Source: an uncultured Lachnospiraceae bacterium (lineage in GTDB: Bacteria > Bacillota > Clostridia > Lachnospirales > Lachnospiraceae). Taken from it: a stretch of 33,575 nucleotides of DNA. Below are positions 1 through 8,499 of the stretch, in pieces (the first letter of the stretch is position 1; each line of letters begins with the position of its first letter). Position numbers and translations under genes: made by a program. The DNA lies in the NCBI GenBank assembly GCA_947165275.1, contig CAMUZQ010000025.1, positions 1-33,575 of the forward strand. The letters run 5' to 3'. Under the pieces are notes generated by a model. It saw only the letters and a list, made by a program, of their open reading frames with translations, was not told where the DNA came from and did no database searches.

Positions 1-675
1 CCTTCCGTATACCACTGCCGGCTTATGCTCAGCCTCCGTCTGGACAAGATCGATCTTCAGCTGCTCGGCTGTCTTCTCTCCGACCATAAGCCCGAATTCC
101 CTTCTTATTACACCGCGTATGGCGTCGTCGAATTTGCGCCCGCCTGTCTTGATGAGCTTTGAAAGAACTATTCCTCCAAGAGAAAGCACGGATATTTCAG
201 TAGTCTCAAAGCCAACATCCACGATCAGGACTCCCTGGGAGGTCTTGACATCGATCCCCATCCCGAGTCCGTCCGCAAGGGATTTCTCGGACATCATTAT
301 CTTTCTCGGCTTTAAGCCGGAGTCCTTTATCAGATCGTAGAAGGCTCTTTTCTCAACCTCGGTTACATCTGTAGGCACGGATACATAATAGTCTGCACCC
401 GAACCTCTCCCGTCCGTAAGCTCATTTATGAACTCGGTAAGGACGGTAGTCATGTTTCCTATATCGGCTATGACTCCGTTCACAAGAGGAAAGGAGACCT
501 TGATATTCTGCGGCGCCTTCTCAAACATCTCAAAGGCCGCATCGCCATATGCAAAAAGGATATCCTTCTTCATTATGGCGATCATATTCCTCTCATTTGT
601 TATGGTATCCTTCGATGTGCTGTATATCTTTATATGACCTGTTCCAAGATCGATCCCAAATGCTATATTTCCCAA
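1..675 (-). CDS. mreB: MreB-family rod-shape/actin-like protein (C-terminus beyond window)
   Basis: Only the first 225 residues are present; the frame runs off the left edge of the window. MreB is a bacterial actin homologue that polymerises under the membrane and guides lateral wall synthesis. The N-terminus shows the first phosphate loop (GIDLGTG, near residues 7-13) and a run ending in LSGGIV-like sequence (SLGGIVLSKLIKTGG) typical of the family. The second phosphate loop reads DVGFETTE where canonical MreB has DIGGGTTE. The best start I can find is a TTG at 673-675, with AGGA eight bases upstream; it overlaps the end of radC by 13 bases. No ATG fits. The radC-mreB order is a common Firmicute arrangement, normally continuing into mreC and mreD, which would lie outside the window. 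It could be a non-canonical MreB paralogue rather than the main copy. Confidence 0.85.
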   Translation of the reverse strand, partial: MGNIAFGIDLGTGHIKIYSTSKDTITNERNMIAIMKKDILFAYGDAAFEMFEKAPQNIKVSFPLVNGVIADIGNMTTVLTEFINELTDGRGSGADYYVSVPTDVTEVEKRAFYDLIKDSGLKPRKIMMSEKSLADGLGMGIDVKTSQGVLIVDVGFETTEISVLSLGGIVLSKLIKTGGRKFDDAIRGVIRREFGLMVGEKTAEQLKIDLVQTEAEHKPAVVYGR

Positions 676-1358
676 TTTATTAATCCTTTTTCCCTGAAAC
701 TGTAGTATTTCTCATCGCCTATTATGATGGAATCCACCATTTTAAGTCCCGATATCCTGCAGGCAATACCCAGATTCCTGCTGGTTTCCTTATCGGCCTC
801 TGATGGAGATGGATCTCCGCTGGGATGATTATGTACCAGAATAATATGTACCGCATTGCAGCGAAGAGCTTCTCTCACTATCTCCCGCACCGGTACCTGA
901 GATGAATTTACGGATCCCTTAGATGCGTGATATTCACCTATCCTCCGCATCTTCGTGTCGAGCATAAGAACAAAAACATGCTCTGTCTCCATATGCTTAA
1001 GATCCTGCATATAATATGATGCTGCTTCCTCTACATGGCGTATGGCCTCATTATGCCTTGCTTCCTCCTTCCAGATCCTCTTTGCGATCTGGGCAACGCA
1101 TATGAGCTGTATCGCCTTAACCCTGCCTATACCGTCGATCTCCGACAGCTCCGCAATGCTCGTATGAAACAGTCCTCCGAGAGTCCCTCCGGTTTTTTCC
1201 AGAACCTTTATTGCAAGTTTCTTTACATCAAGTCCCCTTCTGCCGCTCCTTAGGATAACCGCCAGAAGCTCGGCATCACTCAATGCCCCGGGACCGTATT
1301 CCTCACATCTTTCGTAAGGTCTCTCGCTTGCAGGATAAGATTTTATTCCTTTATTCAT
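663..1358 (-). CDS. radC: RadC/JAB domain protein (UPF0758 family)
   Basis: A 231-residue member of the RadC family. The family is named for DNA repair, but its biochemical role is unsettled. An N-terminal helix-hairpin-helix-like region (around LSEIDGIGRVKAIQL) is followed by a JAB/JAMM fold. The full metal motif HxH-x7-S-x2-D is present as H176, H178, S186 and D189 within HNHPSGDPSPSEAD. The open frame extends 32 codons further upstream to a TTG at 1454, but I choose the ATG at 1356-1358: the protein then begins with MNKGIKSYPASERP, as family members do, and a purine-rich AGAGAGAGG lies five bases before it. This leaves a 108-base leader after the upstream PLP-enzyme gene, with a hairpin that covers the ribosome site. 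The gene ends inside the start of the mreB-type gene. Confidence 0.93.
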   Translation of the reverse strand: MNKGIKSYPASERPYERCEEYGPGALSDAELLAVILRSGRRGLDVKKLAIKVLEKTGGTLGGLFHTSIAELSEIDGIGRVKAIQLICVAQIAKRIWKEEARHNEAIRHVEEAASYYMQDLKHMETEHVFVLMLDTKMRRIGEYHASKGSVNSSQVPVREIVREALRCNAVHIILVHNHPSGDPSPSEADKETSRNLGIACRISGLKMVDSIIIGDEKYYSFREKGLINWEI

Positions 1359-1365
1359 CCATACC

Positions 1366-1393
1366 TCTCTCTCTAAATAAGCGAAAAGAGAGA
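1366..1393 (-). promoter_or_regulatory. Hairpin that would mask the radC ribosome-binding site
   Basis: In the transcript a TCTCTCT arm (1387-1393) can pair with the AGAGAGAGAG tract (1364-1374), in two registers, enclosing an AT-rich loop of about a dozen bases. The 3' arm is the only purine-rich element in front of the radC ATG at 1358, so pairing would block initiation. The stem is only about seven pairs. Simple alternating sequence makes chance pairing likely, so a regulatory role is only a guess. The rest of the leader (1394-1466) shows no clear promoter. Confidence 0.3.
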
Positions 1394-1466
1394 TATCAAA
1401 AATCAATCCCTGACAGATACGGCGGCCCTTTAGAGGGTCGTCGAACCGCTCCAATAGAGAATTTTA

Positions 1467-2759
1467 TCACCTGAGTTTATTACGGTCAATAATGTTGTCA
1501 TTTATTATATGCTGCAGAGAGTTCATTATACCGTATTTCGCATGGGGCCAGGTCAGACCGCCCTGAAAATATACAGAATAGGGCTCCCTTATGGGTCCGT
1601 CTGCCGACAGCTCTATTGATGAGCCGGAAATAAAGCTTCCCGCAGCCATTATCACCTTGCTGTCATACCCCGGCATATCCCAGGGCTCCGGGACCACAAA
1701 GCTGTCCACCGGAGATGCTGCCTGGATACCTCTGCAGAATGAAACCAGGGCATCCTCTCTGTGGAAGGTGACTGACTGAATGATATCATATCTTTCTTCA
1801 CTGCCGTCCGGCAGCACATCAAAGCCCAGTCTCTCATAAAGCGCTGCCGCAAAGACCGCTCCCTTTAATGCTGAGGCAGTGACAGTCGGCGCCAGAAACA
1901 GTCCCTGATAGAAATCCCTCATCATCCCCAGCGTGGCTCCCACCTCCCTGCCGAGGCCCGGGCTTGTAAGCCTCCTCGCAGCATTTTCTATACAGTGGCT
2001 TTTCCCGACTATATAGCCTCCTATGGGTGCAAGCCCTCCTCCCGGATTCTTTATCAGTGAGCCCACAGCCATATCAGCCCCAACATCCGTAGGCTCTATT
2101 GCTTCCACGAATTCACCGTAGCAGTTATCCACCATTATGATCAGATCGCTTCTTACTGATCTGATAAACCGGATACACTCGCCTATCTGCTCTACCGAAA
2201 AAGTCCTTCTGTCCGAATACCCCTTTGACCTCTGGATAGCTACTAGCTTTGTTTCGGGACGTATCAGATCTCTTATCGCTTCAAGATCGAAGCCTCCATC
2301 CTCCTTAAGTCCTGCTTCATCGTAGCCTATACCGTATTCCTTAAGAGACCCTGCAGAATCACGTATCCCTATGACCTCCTCAAGAGTATCATAAGGTCTT
2401 CCGGATGCGGAAAGCATCCTGTCTCCGGGTCTCAGGTTCGACATGAGCGCAAGGGCCAGAGCATGGGTTCCGCAGGTTATCTGCGGCCGTACCAGAGCAT
2501 CTTCTGCATGAAATATATCCGCATAGACTCTCTCAAGGGTATCCCTTCCCAGATCATTGTAACCGTATCCGGAGGTTCCCATGAGGCATGCTTCCTGAAC
2601 CTGCTCCCTCCTGAAGGCCTCAAGCACCTTCATCTGGTTTATCTCGGCCATCTCATCAACAGACTCAAACCTGTCCTTAAGAGATGCCTCACAAGCCTCA
2701 CAGAAATCGTACACATCTCTTTCTATCCCAAGCTTTTCATATGCTTCATATTTATCCAT
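1467..2759 (-). CDS. Methionine gamma-lyase-family PLP enzyme (YnbB-like)
   Basis: A 430-residue PLP-dependent enzyme of the Met_gamma_lyase Pfam family, the group of Bacillus subtilis YnbB once annotated as aluminium-resistance protein. It belongs to the Cys/Met-metabolism fold type I enzymes; the true substrate is not known from sequence. The Schiff-base lysine is expected at K237 in SLIKNPGGG, and the cofactor-holding region MVDNCYGEF lies upstream of it. The N-terminus has the family pattern of a small helical cap followed by GTSGYGYNDLGRD. A strong GAGGAGG ribosome site stands just before the ATG. It follows miaA after 67 bases, matching the miaA-ynbB neighbourhood of Firmicutes. Length is normal and no key residue is missing. 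Calling it an active methionine gamma-lyase would overreach. Confidence 0.9.
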   Translation of the reverse strand: MDKYEAYEKLGIERDVYDFCEACEASLKDRFESVDEMAEINQMKVLEAFRREQVQEACLMGTSGYGYNDLGRDTLERVYADIFHAEDALVRPQITCGTHALALALMSNLRPGDRMLSASGRPYDTLEEVIGIRDSAGSLKEYGIGYDEAGLKEDGGFDLEAIRDLIRPETKLVAIQRSKGYSDRRTFSVEQIGECIRFIRSVRSDLIIMVDNCYGEFVEAIEPTDVGADMAVGSLIKNPGGGLAPIGGYIVGKSHCIENAARRLTSPGLGREVGATLGMMRDFYQGLFLAPTVTASALKGAVFAAALYERLGFDVLPDGSEERYDIIQSVTFHREDALVSFCRGIQAASPVDSFVVPEPWDMPGYDSKVIMAAGSFISGSSIELSADGPIREPYSVYFQGGLTWPHAKYGIMNSLQHIINDNIIDRNKLR

Positions 2760-2783
2760 TTATCTCCTCCTCAAGAATACTTC

Positions 2784-2809
2784 GGACAAAGGATCCTCAG
2801 GATCTGTCC
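2784..2809 (-). other. Intercistronic hairpin between miaA and the YnbB-like gene
   Basis: The transcript can fold GGACA-GATCC, loop TGA, GGATC-(CTT bulge)-TGTCC, giving ten pairs with a three-base bulge. No U-run follows, so it is not an intrinsic terminator of the usual kind. It sits 24 bases ahead of the next start codon and just upstream of that gene's GAGGAGG site. It may protect or separate the two messages; function is inferred only from position. Confidence 0.4.
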
Positions 2810-2826
2810 TGCTGCTGACAGCCGGC

Positions 2827-3747
2827 TCATATTAAGGATAAGCAGTGATCAGCGATCTCCTCCGGCGAATCAAAGCCTGACACGTCGACCCATATGATAT
2901 CCTTTTCCCTTCTGAACCAGGTAAGCTGCCTTTTTGCAAAATGCCTTGTCTGCTTCTTTATCTCCTCAACGGCAGTCTCCAGGCTGCACAGGCCCTCAAT
3001 ATGATCGTACAGCTGTCTGTAGCCCAGTCCCTGCATTGCCGTCATATCACGGGTGACCCCCATTTCCTTAAGCCTTCTCACCTCATCCGGAAGCCCTGCC
3101 TCCATCATAAGATCCACTCTTTTGTCTATCCTCTCATACAGCAGATCCCTGGGCATGTTAAGAACAAAATAAGCCGCATCATATACCGGCTTTCTCCATC
3201 TTTCTTCAGCATTCTTTTCAGACATGAGCCGCCCCGTGAGCTCATGGTATTCCAGAGCCCTTATTATCCTTTTAAGATTGCCGTGATAAACGGCTGCAGA
3301 TAAAGGATCGATTTTTTCAAGTTCCTCCTCCATCATCTCGATACCGGTCTCCTCAGCCCTTTTTTCAAGCTTTCTGCGGAGTGTAATATCGGTTTCACCC
3401 TCGGCGAAATCAATGCCGTACAGAAAAGCACGGATATAAAAGCCCGTCCCTCCGCATATTATCGGAAGATGTCCCCGGCCCTTTATCTCCTTTACGGCAT
3501 GGGTGGCCTGCCTGGAAAAAAAAGAAACGTTGAAATCCTCTGAAGGATCCATTATATCGATCATGTGATGAATGATGCCCTGCATTTCATCAGGCCTGAT
3601 CTTTGCAGAGCCTATATCCATATATCTGTAAACCTGCATAGAATCGGCAGAAATTATCTCTCCGCCGCACTTTTTTGCAAGAGCTACCGATACAGCTGAT
3701 TTCCCGGAGGCTGTGGGGCCGGCGATGATCACCATTTCCTTATCCAT
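2827..3747 (-). CDS. miaA: tRNA dimethylallyltransferase MiaA
   Basis: MiaA transfers a dimethylallyl group from DMAPP to N6 of adenosine 37 in tRNAs that read codons beginning with U. The product is the substrate of MiaB, encoded about 7 kb upstream in this cluster. The 306-residue length is normal. The P-loop GPTASGKS is at residues 10-17. The substrate motif DSMQVYR at 35-41 contains the expected catalytic aspartate. GGTGFY, QGLGYRQ and the basic KRQLTWFRR motif near the C-terminus complete the family pattern. The start codon overlaps the end of mutL by one base, so the two are probably translationally coupled. The order mutS-mutL-miaA is widespread in Firmicutes. Confidence 0.97.
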   Translation of the reverse strand: MDKEMVIIAGPTASGKSAVSVALAKKCGGEIISADSMQVYRYMDIGSAKIRPDEMQGIIHHMIDIMDPSEDFNVSFFSRQATHAVKEIKGRGHLPIICGGTGFYIRAFLYGIDFAEGETDITLRRKLEKRAEETGIEMMEEELEKIDPLSAAVYHGNLKRIIRALEYHELTGRLMSEKNAEERWRKPVYDAAYFVLNMPRDLLYERIDKRVDLMMEAGLPDEVRRLKEMGVTRDMTAMQGLGYRQLYDHIEGLCSLETAVEEIKKQTRHFAKRQLTWFRREKDIIWVDVSGFDSPEEIADHCLSLI

Positions 3748-5675
3748 CAGACTATCCTCTTAAAGAATTTCTCCAGGTCTTTTTCCGAAAACTCCACCAT
3801 TGTAGGTCTTCCGTGCGGACAGTTATAGGGATTATCAAGCGACAGAAGCTCTGTCAAAAGCTCATCCGCTTCCATGAGCGACAGCCTGCTGCCGCCCTTG
3901 ACAGCTGCCTTGCAGGACATCTGCGCCAGTCTGTCATGTATGACGGAAACCTCAGCCGTATCCTGAACTGTCTCTGACATTTCATCCAGCAGTCCCAGAA
4001 ATATCTCTTTCTCCTCAAGCTTCATGAAGCCAGAGGGCACCGCCCTTAAAGCATATTCGTTCCCTTCAAATCTTTCTATCTCAAATCCAAGTGAAATGAA
4101 GGCTTCGCCATATCTTTCAAGAGTCTCCTCCTGTCTTCCGCTCACTGTTATGATGACCGGTGGATCCACATACTGGGAGACAACCCTTCTTTCCTTATAT
4201 TCCCTTACAAACCGCTCATACAATACCTTCTCATGGGCTGCATGCTGGTCTGTCATTATCAGCTTATCCTTATACTCGATCATCCAGTAGGTATCGAATA
4301 CGCATCCTATGATCCTGAAATCCGGCTTATTGGAAGGAATAATGACCTTATCCTCAAAGAGCTCAGTCTGAAAGGGCTCCTCCGCGTCTGTATTCACAGC
4401 ATCCTCCCTGACCGGGGCTTCACCGCCTTTATTGATATAATTATCCGATGCAGTCTCCTCCATAAGGACAGGGTCAGGCTCGCCTTTTTCAACAAAAAAG
4501 CCCCCGGTGTCCGCCTTATCCCTTAAGCCCTTCAGATGATCTATCACCGGGACGGCATCAGCGCTGTCAGACACTGCAGGACCTCTCCTTATCATATTGA
4601 TCTCAAAGGGCTCCGGACTATCCTTATCGGGAACATATTCAGCTTTGTCTTCAGGGGCAAGCGTGACTTTATTTATGAGCTCGATACGCTTTAATGTATC
4701 CTCAACCGCTCTTTCCATGAAATCGAATACGGTATTGGCGAGAGCAAACTTCACTTCGGATTTTCTCGGATGAACATTCACATCCACCATTCCCGGATCC
4801 AGTGTAAGAAAAAGGTATACAAAGGGAAATTTATGCTGCATAAGGAAGGGTCTGTACGCCGCCTCTACAGCCTTTTCCAGGATCTTGTCCTTCACTGCAT
4901 GTCCGTTCACAAAAAATATCTCGAAGCTCCTGTTATTCCTTGCGACCACAGGCTTTGCGATATATCCCGATACCGACATCCCGTTGTCCGACGAATTCAC
5001 CGGGAGGCAGGCGTCCAGGATCTCTCTTCCGTATATCCTGTAGATATTATCCTTTACTGAACCGTTGCCTGTAGTTACAAGCTTCACATCATTGTTTATT
5101 ACATACTTGAAAGCAATATCCGAACGCTCTATGGCGATCTTCTGCACAAACTCGGTAATATACCCTGCCTCGGTCATGGCGCTCTTCAGGAATTTCCTTC
5201 TTGCGGGTACATGAAGAAAAAGATTTCTTGCGATAAAGGTTGTCCCCTCCGCACAGCCTGCCTCCTCGCATGAGATCTCCCTGCCGCCCTCTGTCCTGTA
5301 CAGGATACCTGTGAGACTGTCAGGTGTTTTGGTCACAAGCTCGACACCGGCGACTGCCGCTATGGTCGAAAGAGCCTCCCCCCTGAACCCCAGGCTTCTC
5401 ACATCAAAAAGATCATCCGCATTTCTTATCTTGCTGGTGGCATGCGGAGTGAACGCGAGCCTTACCTGATCAGAAGGTATCCCGGAGCCGTTATCCGTTA
5501 CTCTTATGAAATCTATCCCCCCGCCCTTTATCTCTATCGTTACCGCTGAAGCACCGGCATCCACGGAGTTCTCCACCAGCTCCTTTACAACCGATAACGG
5601 CCGCTCGATCACCTCGCCAGCCGCTATCTTGTTTATTGTCGCCTCATCAAGCAGTTCTATCTTTGAAGGGTTCAT
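3747..5675 (-). CDS. mutL: DNA mismatch repair endonuclease MutL
   Basis: MutL couples MutS mismatch recognition to strand incision. The 642-residue protein starts with a GHKL ATPase domain: catalytic E35 in ELVENSVDAG, the ATP lid DNGSGI at 61-66, TPHATSK, and GFRGEAL at 96-102. An acidic, variable linker spans roughly residues 340-450. The C-terminal domain carries the endonuclease signature DQHAAHEKVLYE from D476, a SCKAAVKGG segment, and CPHGRP near C619. It is therefore the self-nicking MutL found in organisms without MutH, not the E. coli type. It overlaps mutS by four bases (ATGA) and abuts miaA, so it should be made from the mutS transcript. Confidence 0.97.
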   Translation of the reverse strand: MNPSKIELLDEATINKIAAGEVIERPLSVVKELVENSVDAGASAVTIEIKGGGIDFIRVTDNGSGIPSDQVRLAFTPHATSKIRNADDLFDVRSLGFRGEALSTIAAVAGVELVTKTPDSLTGILYRTEGGREISCEEAGCAEGTTFIARNLFLHVPARRKFLKSAMTEAGYITEFVQKIAIERSDIAFKYVINNDVKLVTTGNGSVKDNIYRIYGREILDACLPVNSSDNGMSVSGYIAKPVVARNNRSFEIFFVNGHAVKDKILEKAVEAAYRPFLMQHKFPFVYLFLTLDPGMVDVNVHPRKSEVKFALANTVFDFMERAVEDTLKRIELINKVTLAPEDKAEYVPDKDSPEPFEINMIRRGPAVSDSADAVPVIDHLKGLRDKADTGGFFVEKGEPDPVLMEETASDNYINKGGEAPVREDAVNTDAEEPFQTELFEDKVIIPSNKPDFRIIGCVFDTYWMIEYKDKLIMTDQHAAHEKVLYERFVREYKERRVVSQYVDPPVIITVSGRQEETLERYGEAFISLGFEIERFEGNEYALRAVPSGFMKLEEKEIFLGLLDEMSETVQDTAEVSVIHDRLAQMSCKAAVKGGSRLSLMEADELLTELLSLDNPYNCPHGRPTMVEFSEKDLEKFFKRIV

Positions 5676-8323
5676 TTTTCCTCGATCGCTTTCTTGTGAA
5701 GATTATACAGGGTATTCATCGCATCCATCGGCGTCATCATATCGAGATTGAGGTTTTTCAGCTCTGTTATCACGTCGCTGTCCCGGTCCATGTCAAACAG
5801 TGAGAGCTGATTCAGATCCAGCTCGTCAGGCTTGCGCCTTTTTCCTGCAGCCGCGATGCTTTCCGCCCTGTCGGAAAGATCCGAGCCTGCCAGCTCCTCT
5901 GCAATCTCCTGAGCCCTTCTTATGACTGTATCCGGCACTCCCGCAAGCCTTGCCACATGTATGCCGTAGGACCTGTCGGCTCCGCCGCGCACCACCTTCC
6001 TGAGAAATACGACATTATCCCCGGCCTCCTTTACGGCAAAGCAGTAATTCTTAGTACCCTCCACCTTTCCCTCAAGCTCGGTGAGCTCATGGTAATGAGT
6101 TGCAAAAAGAGTCTTTGCCCCGCATTTTCTCTTATCACTAATAAATTCAACGACAGCCCAGGCGATAGCCAGACCGTCATAAGTGGAGGTTCCGCGTCCG
6201 ATCTCATCAAGTATCAGCAGCGAGTCTCTGGTCGCATTCCTTAATATATTCGCAACCTCAGTCATCTCCACCATGAAGGTCGACTGTCCGGAGGCAAGAT
6301 CATCCGATGCACCGACTCTGGTAAATATCCTGTCTATGATGCATATATCCGCGCTCTCACAGGGTACGAAGGAGCCCATGTGAGCCATCAGCACGATAAG
6401 CGCCGTAAGCCTCATATACGTGGACTTGCCTGCCATATTGGGCCCTGTGATTATCGATATCCTGTCATTTCCGGGATCAAGATGGACATCATTGGCTATG
6501 AAGGTCCCCTCCTTCAGCATATGCTCCACCACGGGATGTCTCCCGTTCTTTATATCGATGGTGCCCTTTTTATTGATCTTCGGCCTGACAAAGCCATTAT
6601 GCTCCGCAACAAATGACAGCGAGCACAGGACATCCACATAGGCTATCGCGCCCGCAGTATCCTGCAGCCTTCCGATATTGGACGCAAGTGTATCCCTCAC
6701 ACGGATAAAAAGCTCCTTTTCCAGGGCAATGAGCCTGTCCTCGGAGTTTAATATCTTATCCTCCATCTCCTTGAGCTCAGGTGTGGTATATCTCTCTCCG
6801 CCGCTTAAGGTCTGCTTTCGTATAAAGCTGTCCGGGACAAGCTGCAGATACGAATTTGTGACCTCAAAATAATAACCGAATACTTTGTTGTATTTGATCT
6901 TCAGGTTTTTTATCCCGGTGCTCTCTCTCGTCTTTGACTCCAAAGACATGAGCCACTCCTTGCCCTCTGTCTTTGCCGTGCGGTAGCCGTCCGCATCTGC
7001 GGAGTAGCCCTCACGGATGATCCCGCCCTCATGTATGCTGACAGGCGGCTCGTCGCATATCGCATCCTGGAGAAGCTTATACATGTCATCCAGCGTATCT
7101 ATGCTGTCCGCCAGCCGTTCCATCAGCTTTGATCCGAAATCCGCCATAAGGCTTTTGATCGGACCCAGCATCGACAGGGAGGATCTCAAAGCCACCAGGT
7201 CTCTGGGATTTGCCGTGCCGAAAGAAACCTTTCCCATCAGGCGCTCTATATCATATACAGTATTTAAATATTCCCTTATCTCGTCCCTGTCCGCAAGCCT
7301 GTCCGAAAGCTCCGCTACCGCATCAAGCCTCTCATCGATGAGCTCCCTGTCTGTTAAAGGCTGCTCCATAAACTGCCTCAGCCGTCTGGCGCCCATGGCA
7401 GTCCGGGTCTTGTCAAGTATCCATATGAGAGAGCCTCTTTTTTCCTTCTCTCTCAGGGTTGCCGTAAGCTCAAGATTGCGTCTGGTGGAGCTGTCAATGA
7501 GCATGCAGCCTCTTTCCTTGAGGATATTGATATGGACTATATTGCTCAATTCATTCTTCTGGGTCTCCAGCAGATAGGTAAGCAGGGCACCGGCTGCCAC
7601 TACCCCCTGCGGCATATCATGAAGTCCGAGGCCGTCAATATGAGACACCTTGAAATGTCCGCATATGACAGACAATGCGCCCTCCTCGTCAAAATATCTT
7701 CCCGGCAGGGAATTGATCTGTATATGCCTCTCCTGCCTCAGCTCCTCTGCATTGATGCCGGACATGAAAAAGGCCTCATTACAGATTATCTCCTTGGGCG
7801 CAAATCTCATTATCTCATCCCTGAGACTCCTGCTGTCCTTCACCTCGGCAACGGAGAATTCTCCGGTGGTGACATCCGAGATCGCCACTCCAAAGGGGTA
7901 TGAAGAATAAAAAACACTCATGATATAGGAATTTGCAGAGCTGTCAATCTCGGAGATGCTGGTATTCGTCCCCGGAGTGACTATCCTTATGACCCCTCTC
8001 TTTACTATCCCCTTTGCCTCGTCGGGATCCTCCAGCTGCTCACAGATGGCTACCTTGTAGCCCTTCTCCACAAGCCTTGTCATATAGGACTCATAGGCAT
8101 GAAAAGGTATGCCGCACATGGGAGCCCTCTCCTCAAGTCCGCATGCCCTGCCCGTAAGAGTTATCTCAAGAACTCTTGATACCTCGACGGCATCATCAAA
8201 AAACATTTCATAAAAGTCACCCAGACGATAAAAAAGGATGCAGTCGGGGTAATCCTCCTTCACGGAGAGATAATGCTGCATCATCGGGCTGACCTTGTTT
8301 TTATCTATTTCCGGATAAGTCAT
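5672..8323 (-). CDS. mutS: DNA mismatch repair protein MutS
   Basis: MutS binds base mismatches and small loops and uses ATP to license repair. The 883-residue length is standard. Mismatch-wedging F37 and E39 sit in GDFYEMF. The core and clamp follow, then the ABC-type ATPase with Walker A GPNMAGKST at 627-635, Walker B with LLILDEIGRGTSTYDG, and the FATHYHEL switch. The C-terminus holds a QLSLF-like sequence (NQLSLFDMD), resembling the beta-clamp-binding motif. The ATG at 8321-8323 has no purine-rich ribosome site upstream. An excellent promoter ends only ten bases before it, so the message may be leaderless. Met14 has an AAGG eight bases upstream, but starting there would drop the SP of SPMMQHYL that the family keeps. 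It heads mutS-mutL-miaA. Confidence 0.97.
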   Translation of the reverse strand: MTYPEIDKNKVSPMMQHYLSVKEDYPDCILFYRLGDFYEMFFDDAVEVSRVLEITLTGRACGLEERAPMCGIPFHAYESYMTRLVEKGYKVAICEQLEDPDEAKGIVKRGVIRIVTPGTNTSISEIDSSANSYIMSVFYSSYPFGVAISDVTTGEFSVAEVKDSRSLRDEIMRFAPKEIICNEAFFMSGINAEELRQERHIQINSLPGRYFDEEGALSVICGHFKVSHIDGLGLHDMPQGVVAAGALLTYLLETQKNELSNIVHINILKERGCMLIDSSTRRNLELTATLREKEKRGSLIWILDKTRTAMGARRLRQFMEQPLTDRELIDERLDAVAELSDRLADRDEIREYLNTVYDIERLMGKVSFGTANPRDLVALRSSLSMLGPIKSLMADFGSKLMERLADSIDTLDDMYKLLQDAICDEPPVSIHEGGIIREGYSADADGYRTAKTEGKEWLMSLESKTRESTGIKNLKIKYNKVFGYYFEVTNSYLQLVPDSFIRKQTLSGGERYTTPELKEMEDKILNSEDRLIALEKELFIRVRDTLASNIGRLQDTAGAIAYVDVLCSLSFVAEHNGFVRPKINKKGTIDIKNGRHPVVEHMLKEGTFIANDVHLDPGNDRISIITGPNMAGKSTYMRLTALIVLMAHMGSFVPCESADICIIDRIFTRVGASDDLASGQSTFMVEMTEVANILRNATRDSLLILDEIGRGTSTYDGLAIAWAVVEFISDKRKCGAKTLFATHYHELTELEGKVEGTKNYCFAVKEAGDNVVFLRKVVRGGADRSYGIHVARLAGVPDTVIRRAQEIAEELAGSDLSDRAESIAAAGKRRKPDELDLNQLSLFDMDRDSDVITELKNLNLDMMTPMDAMNTLYNLHKKAIEEK

Positions 8324-8332
8324 AACAGAACA

Positions 8333-8361
8333 ATTATATATGGACTGTTTTTACAAGTCAA
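8333..8361 (-). promoter_or_regulatory. Sigma-A type promoter of mutS
   Basis: TTGACT at 8356-8361, a 17-base spacer, and a perfect TATAAT at 8333-8338: eleven of twelve consensus bases with the ideal spacing. The expected transcription start, about seven bases below the -10 box, falls near the G at 8326, only three bases before the mutS ATG at 8323. The -35 box directly abuts the terminator hairpin of the upstream chemotaxis gene. Confidence 0.85.
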
Positions 8362-8386
8362 AGGCCCCGGCAGAATGCCGGAGCCT
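8362..8386 (-). terminator. Intrinsic terminator downstream of the chemotaxis receptor gene
   Basis: On the minus strand AGGCTCCGGCA, loop TTC, TGCCGGGGCCT forms an eleven-pair GC-rich stem with one G-U wobble; on the plus strand that position is a mismatch, which fits minus-strand use. The tail TTTGACTTGT is only moderately U-rich, so efficiency may be partial. It lies 114 bases beyond the receptor stop codon and separates that gene from the mutS promoter. Confidence 0.75.
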
Positions 8387-8499
8387 CGTATGGTTTTCCC
8401 TGCGATATGTGATTTCTTCTCTTTCTATGTAAGCAATTTTGTCATGGTGCTATCGGCAAGCAAGGCAGGCAATATGTAAGTTTATTTTCGTACAGATCC
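8387..8499 (-). other. 3' untranslated region of the chemotaxis receptor gene; no further feature seen
   Basis: This stretch lies between the receptor stop codon and the terminator. I looked for a short coding frame, a c-di-GMP riboswitch-like core and inverted repeats and found none that I could support. It contains scattered TGCC repeats without a stable stem. Confidence 0.4.

Noticed and set aside
1360-1374. A mini-frame ATGGATGAATAA overlapping the radC start
   Set aside because: It encodes three residues, sits too close to the ribosome site, and is probably chance.
1359-1454. Possible 32-residue N-terminal extension of RadC
   Set aside because: It begins at a TTG without ribosome site, and its sequence does not resemble RadC. 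The ATG at 1358 has a purine-rich site and gives the normal family N-terminus.
8387-8499. Possible small gene or riboswitch between the receptor stop and its terminator
   Set aside because: No frame with a start and ribosome site, and no conserved aptamer pattern, could be found.
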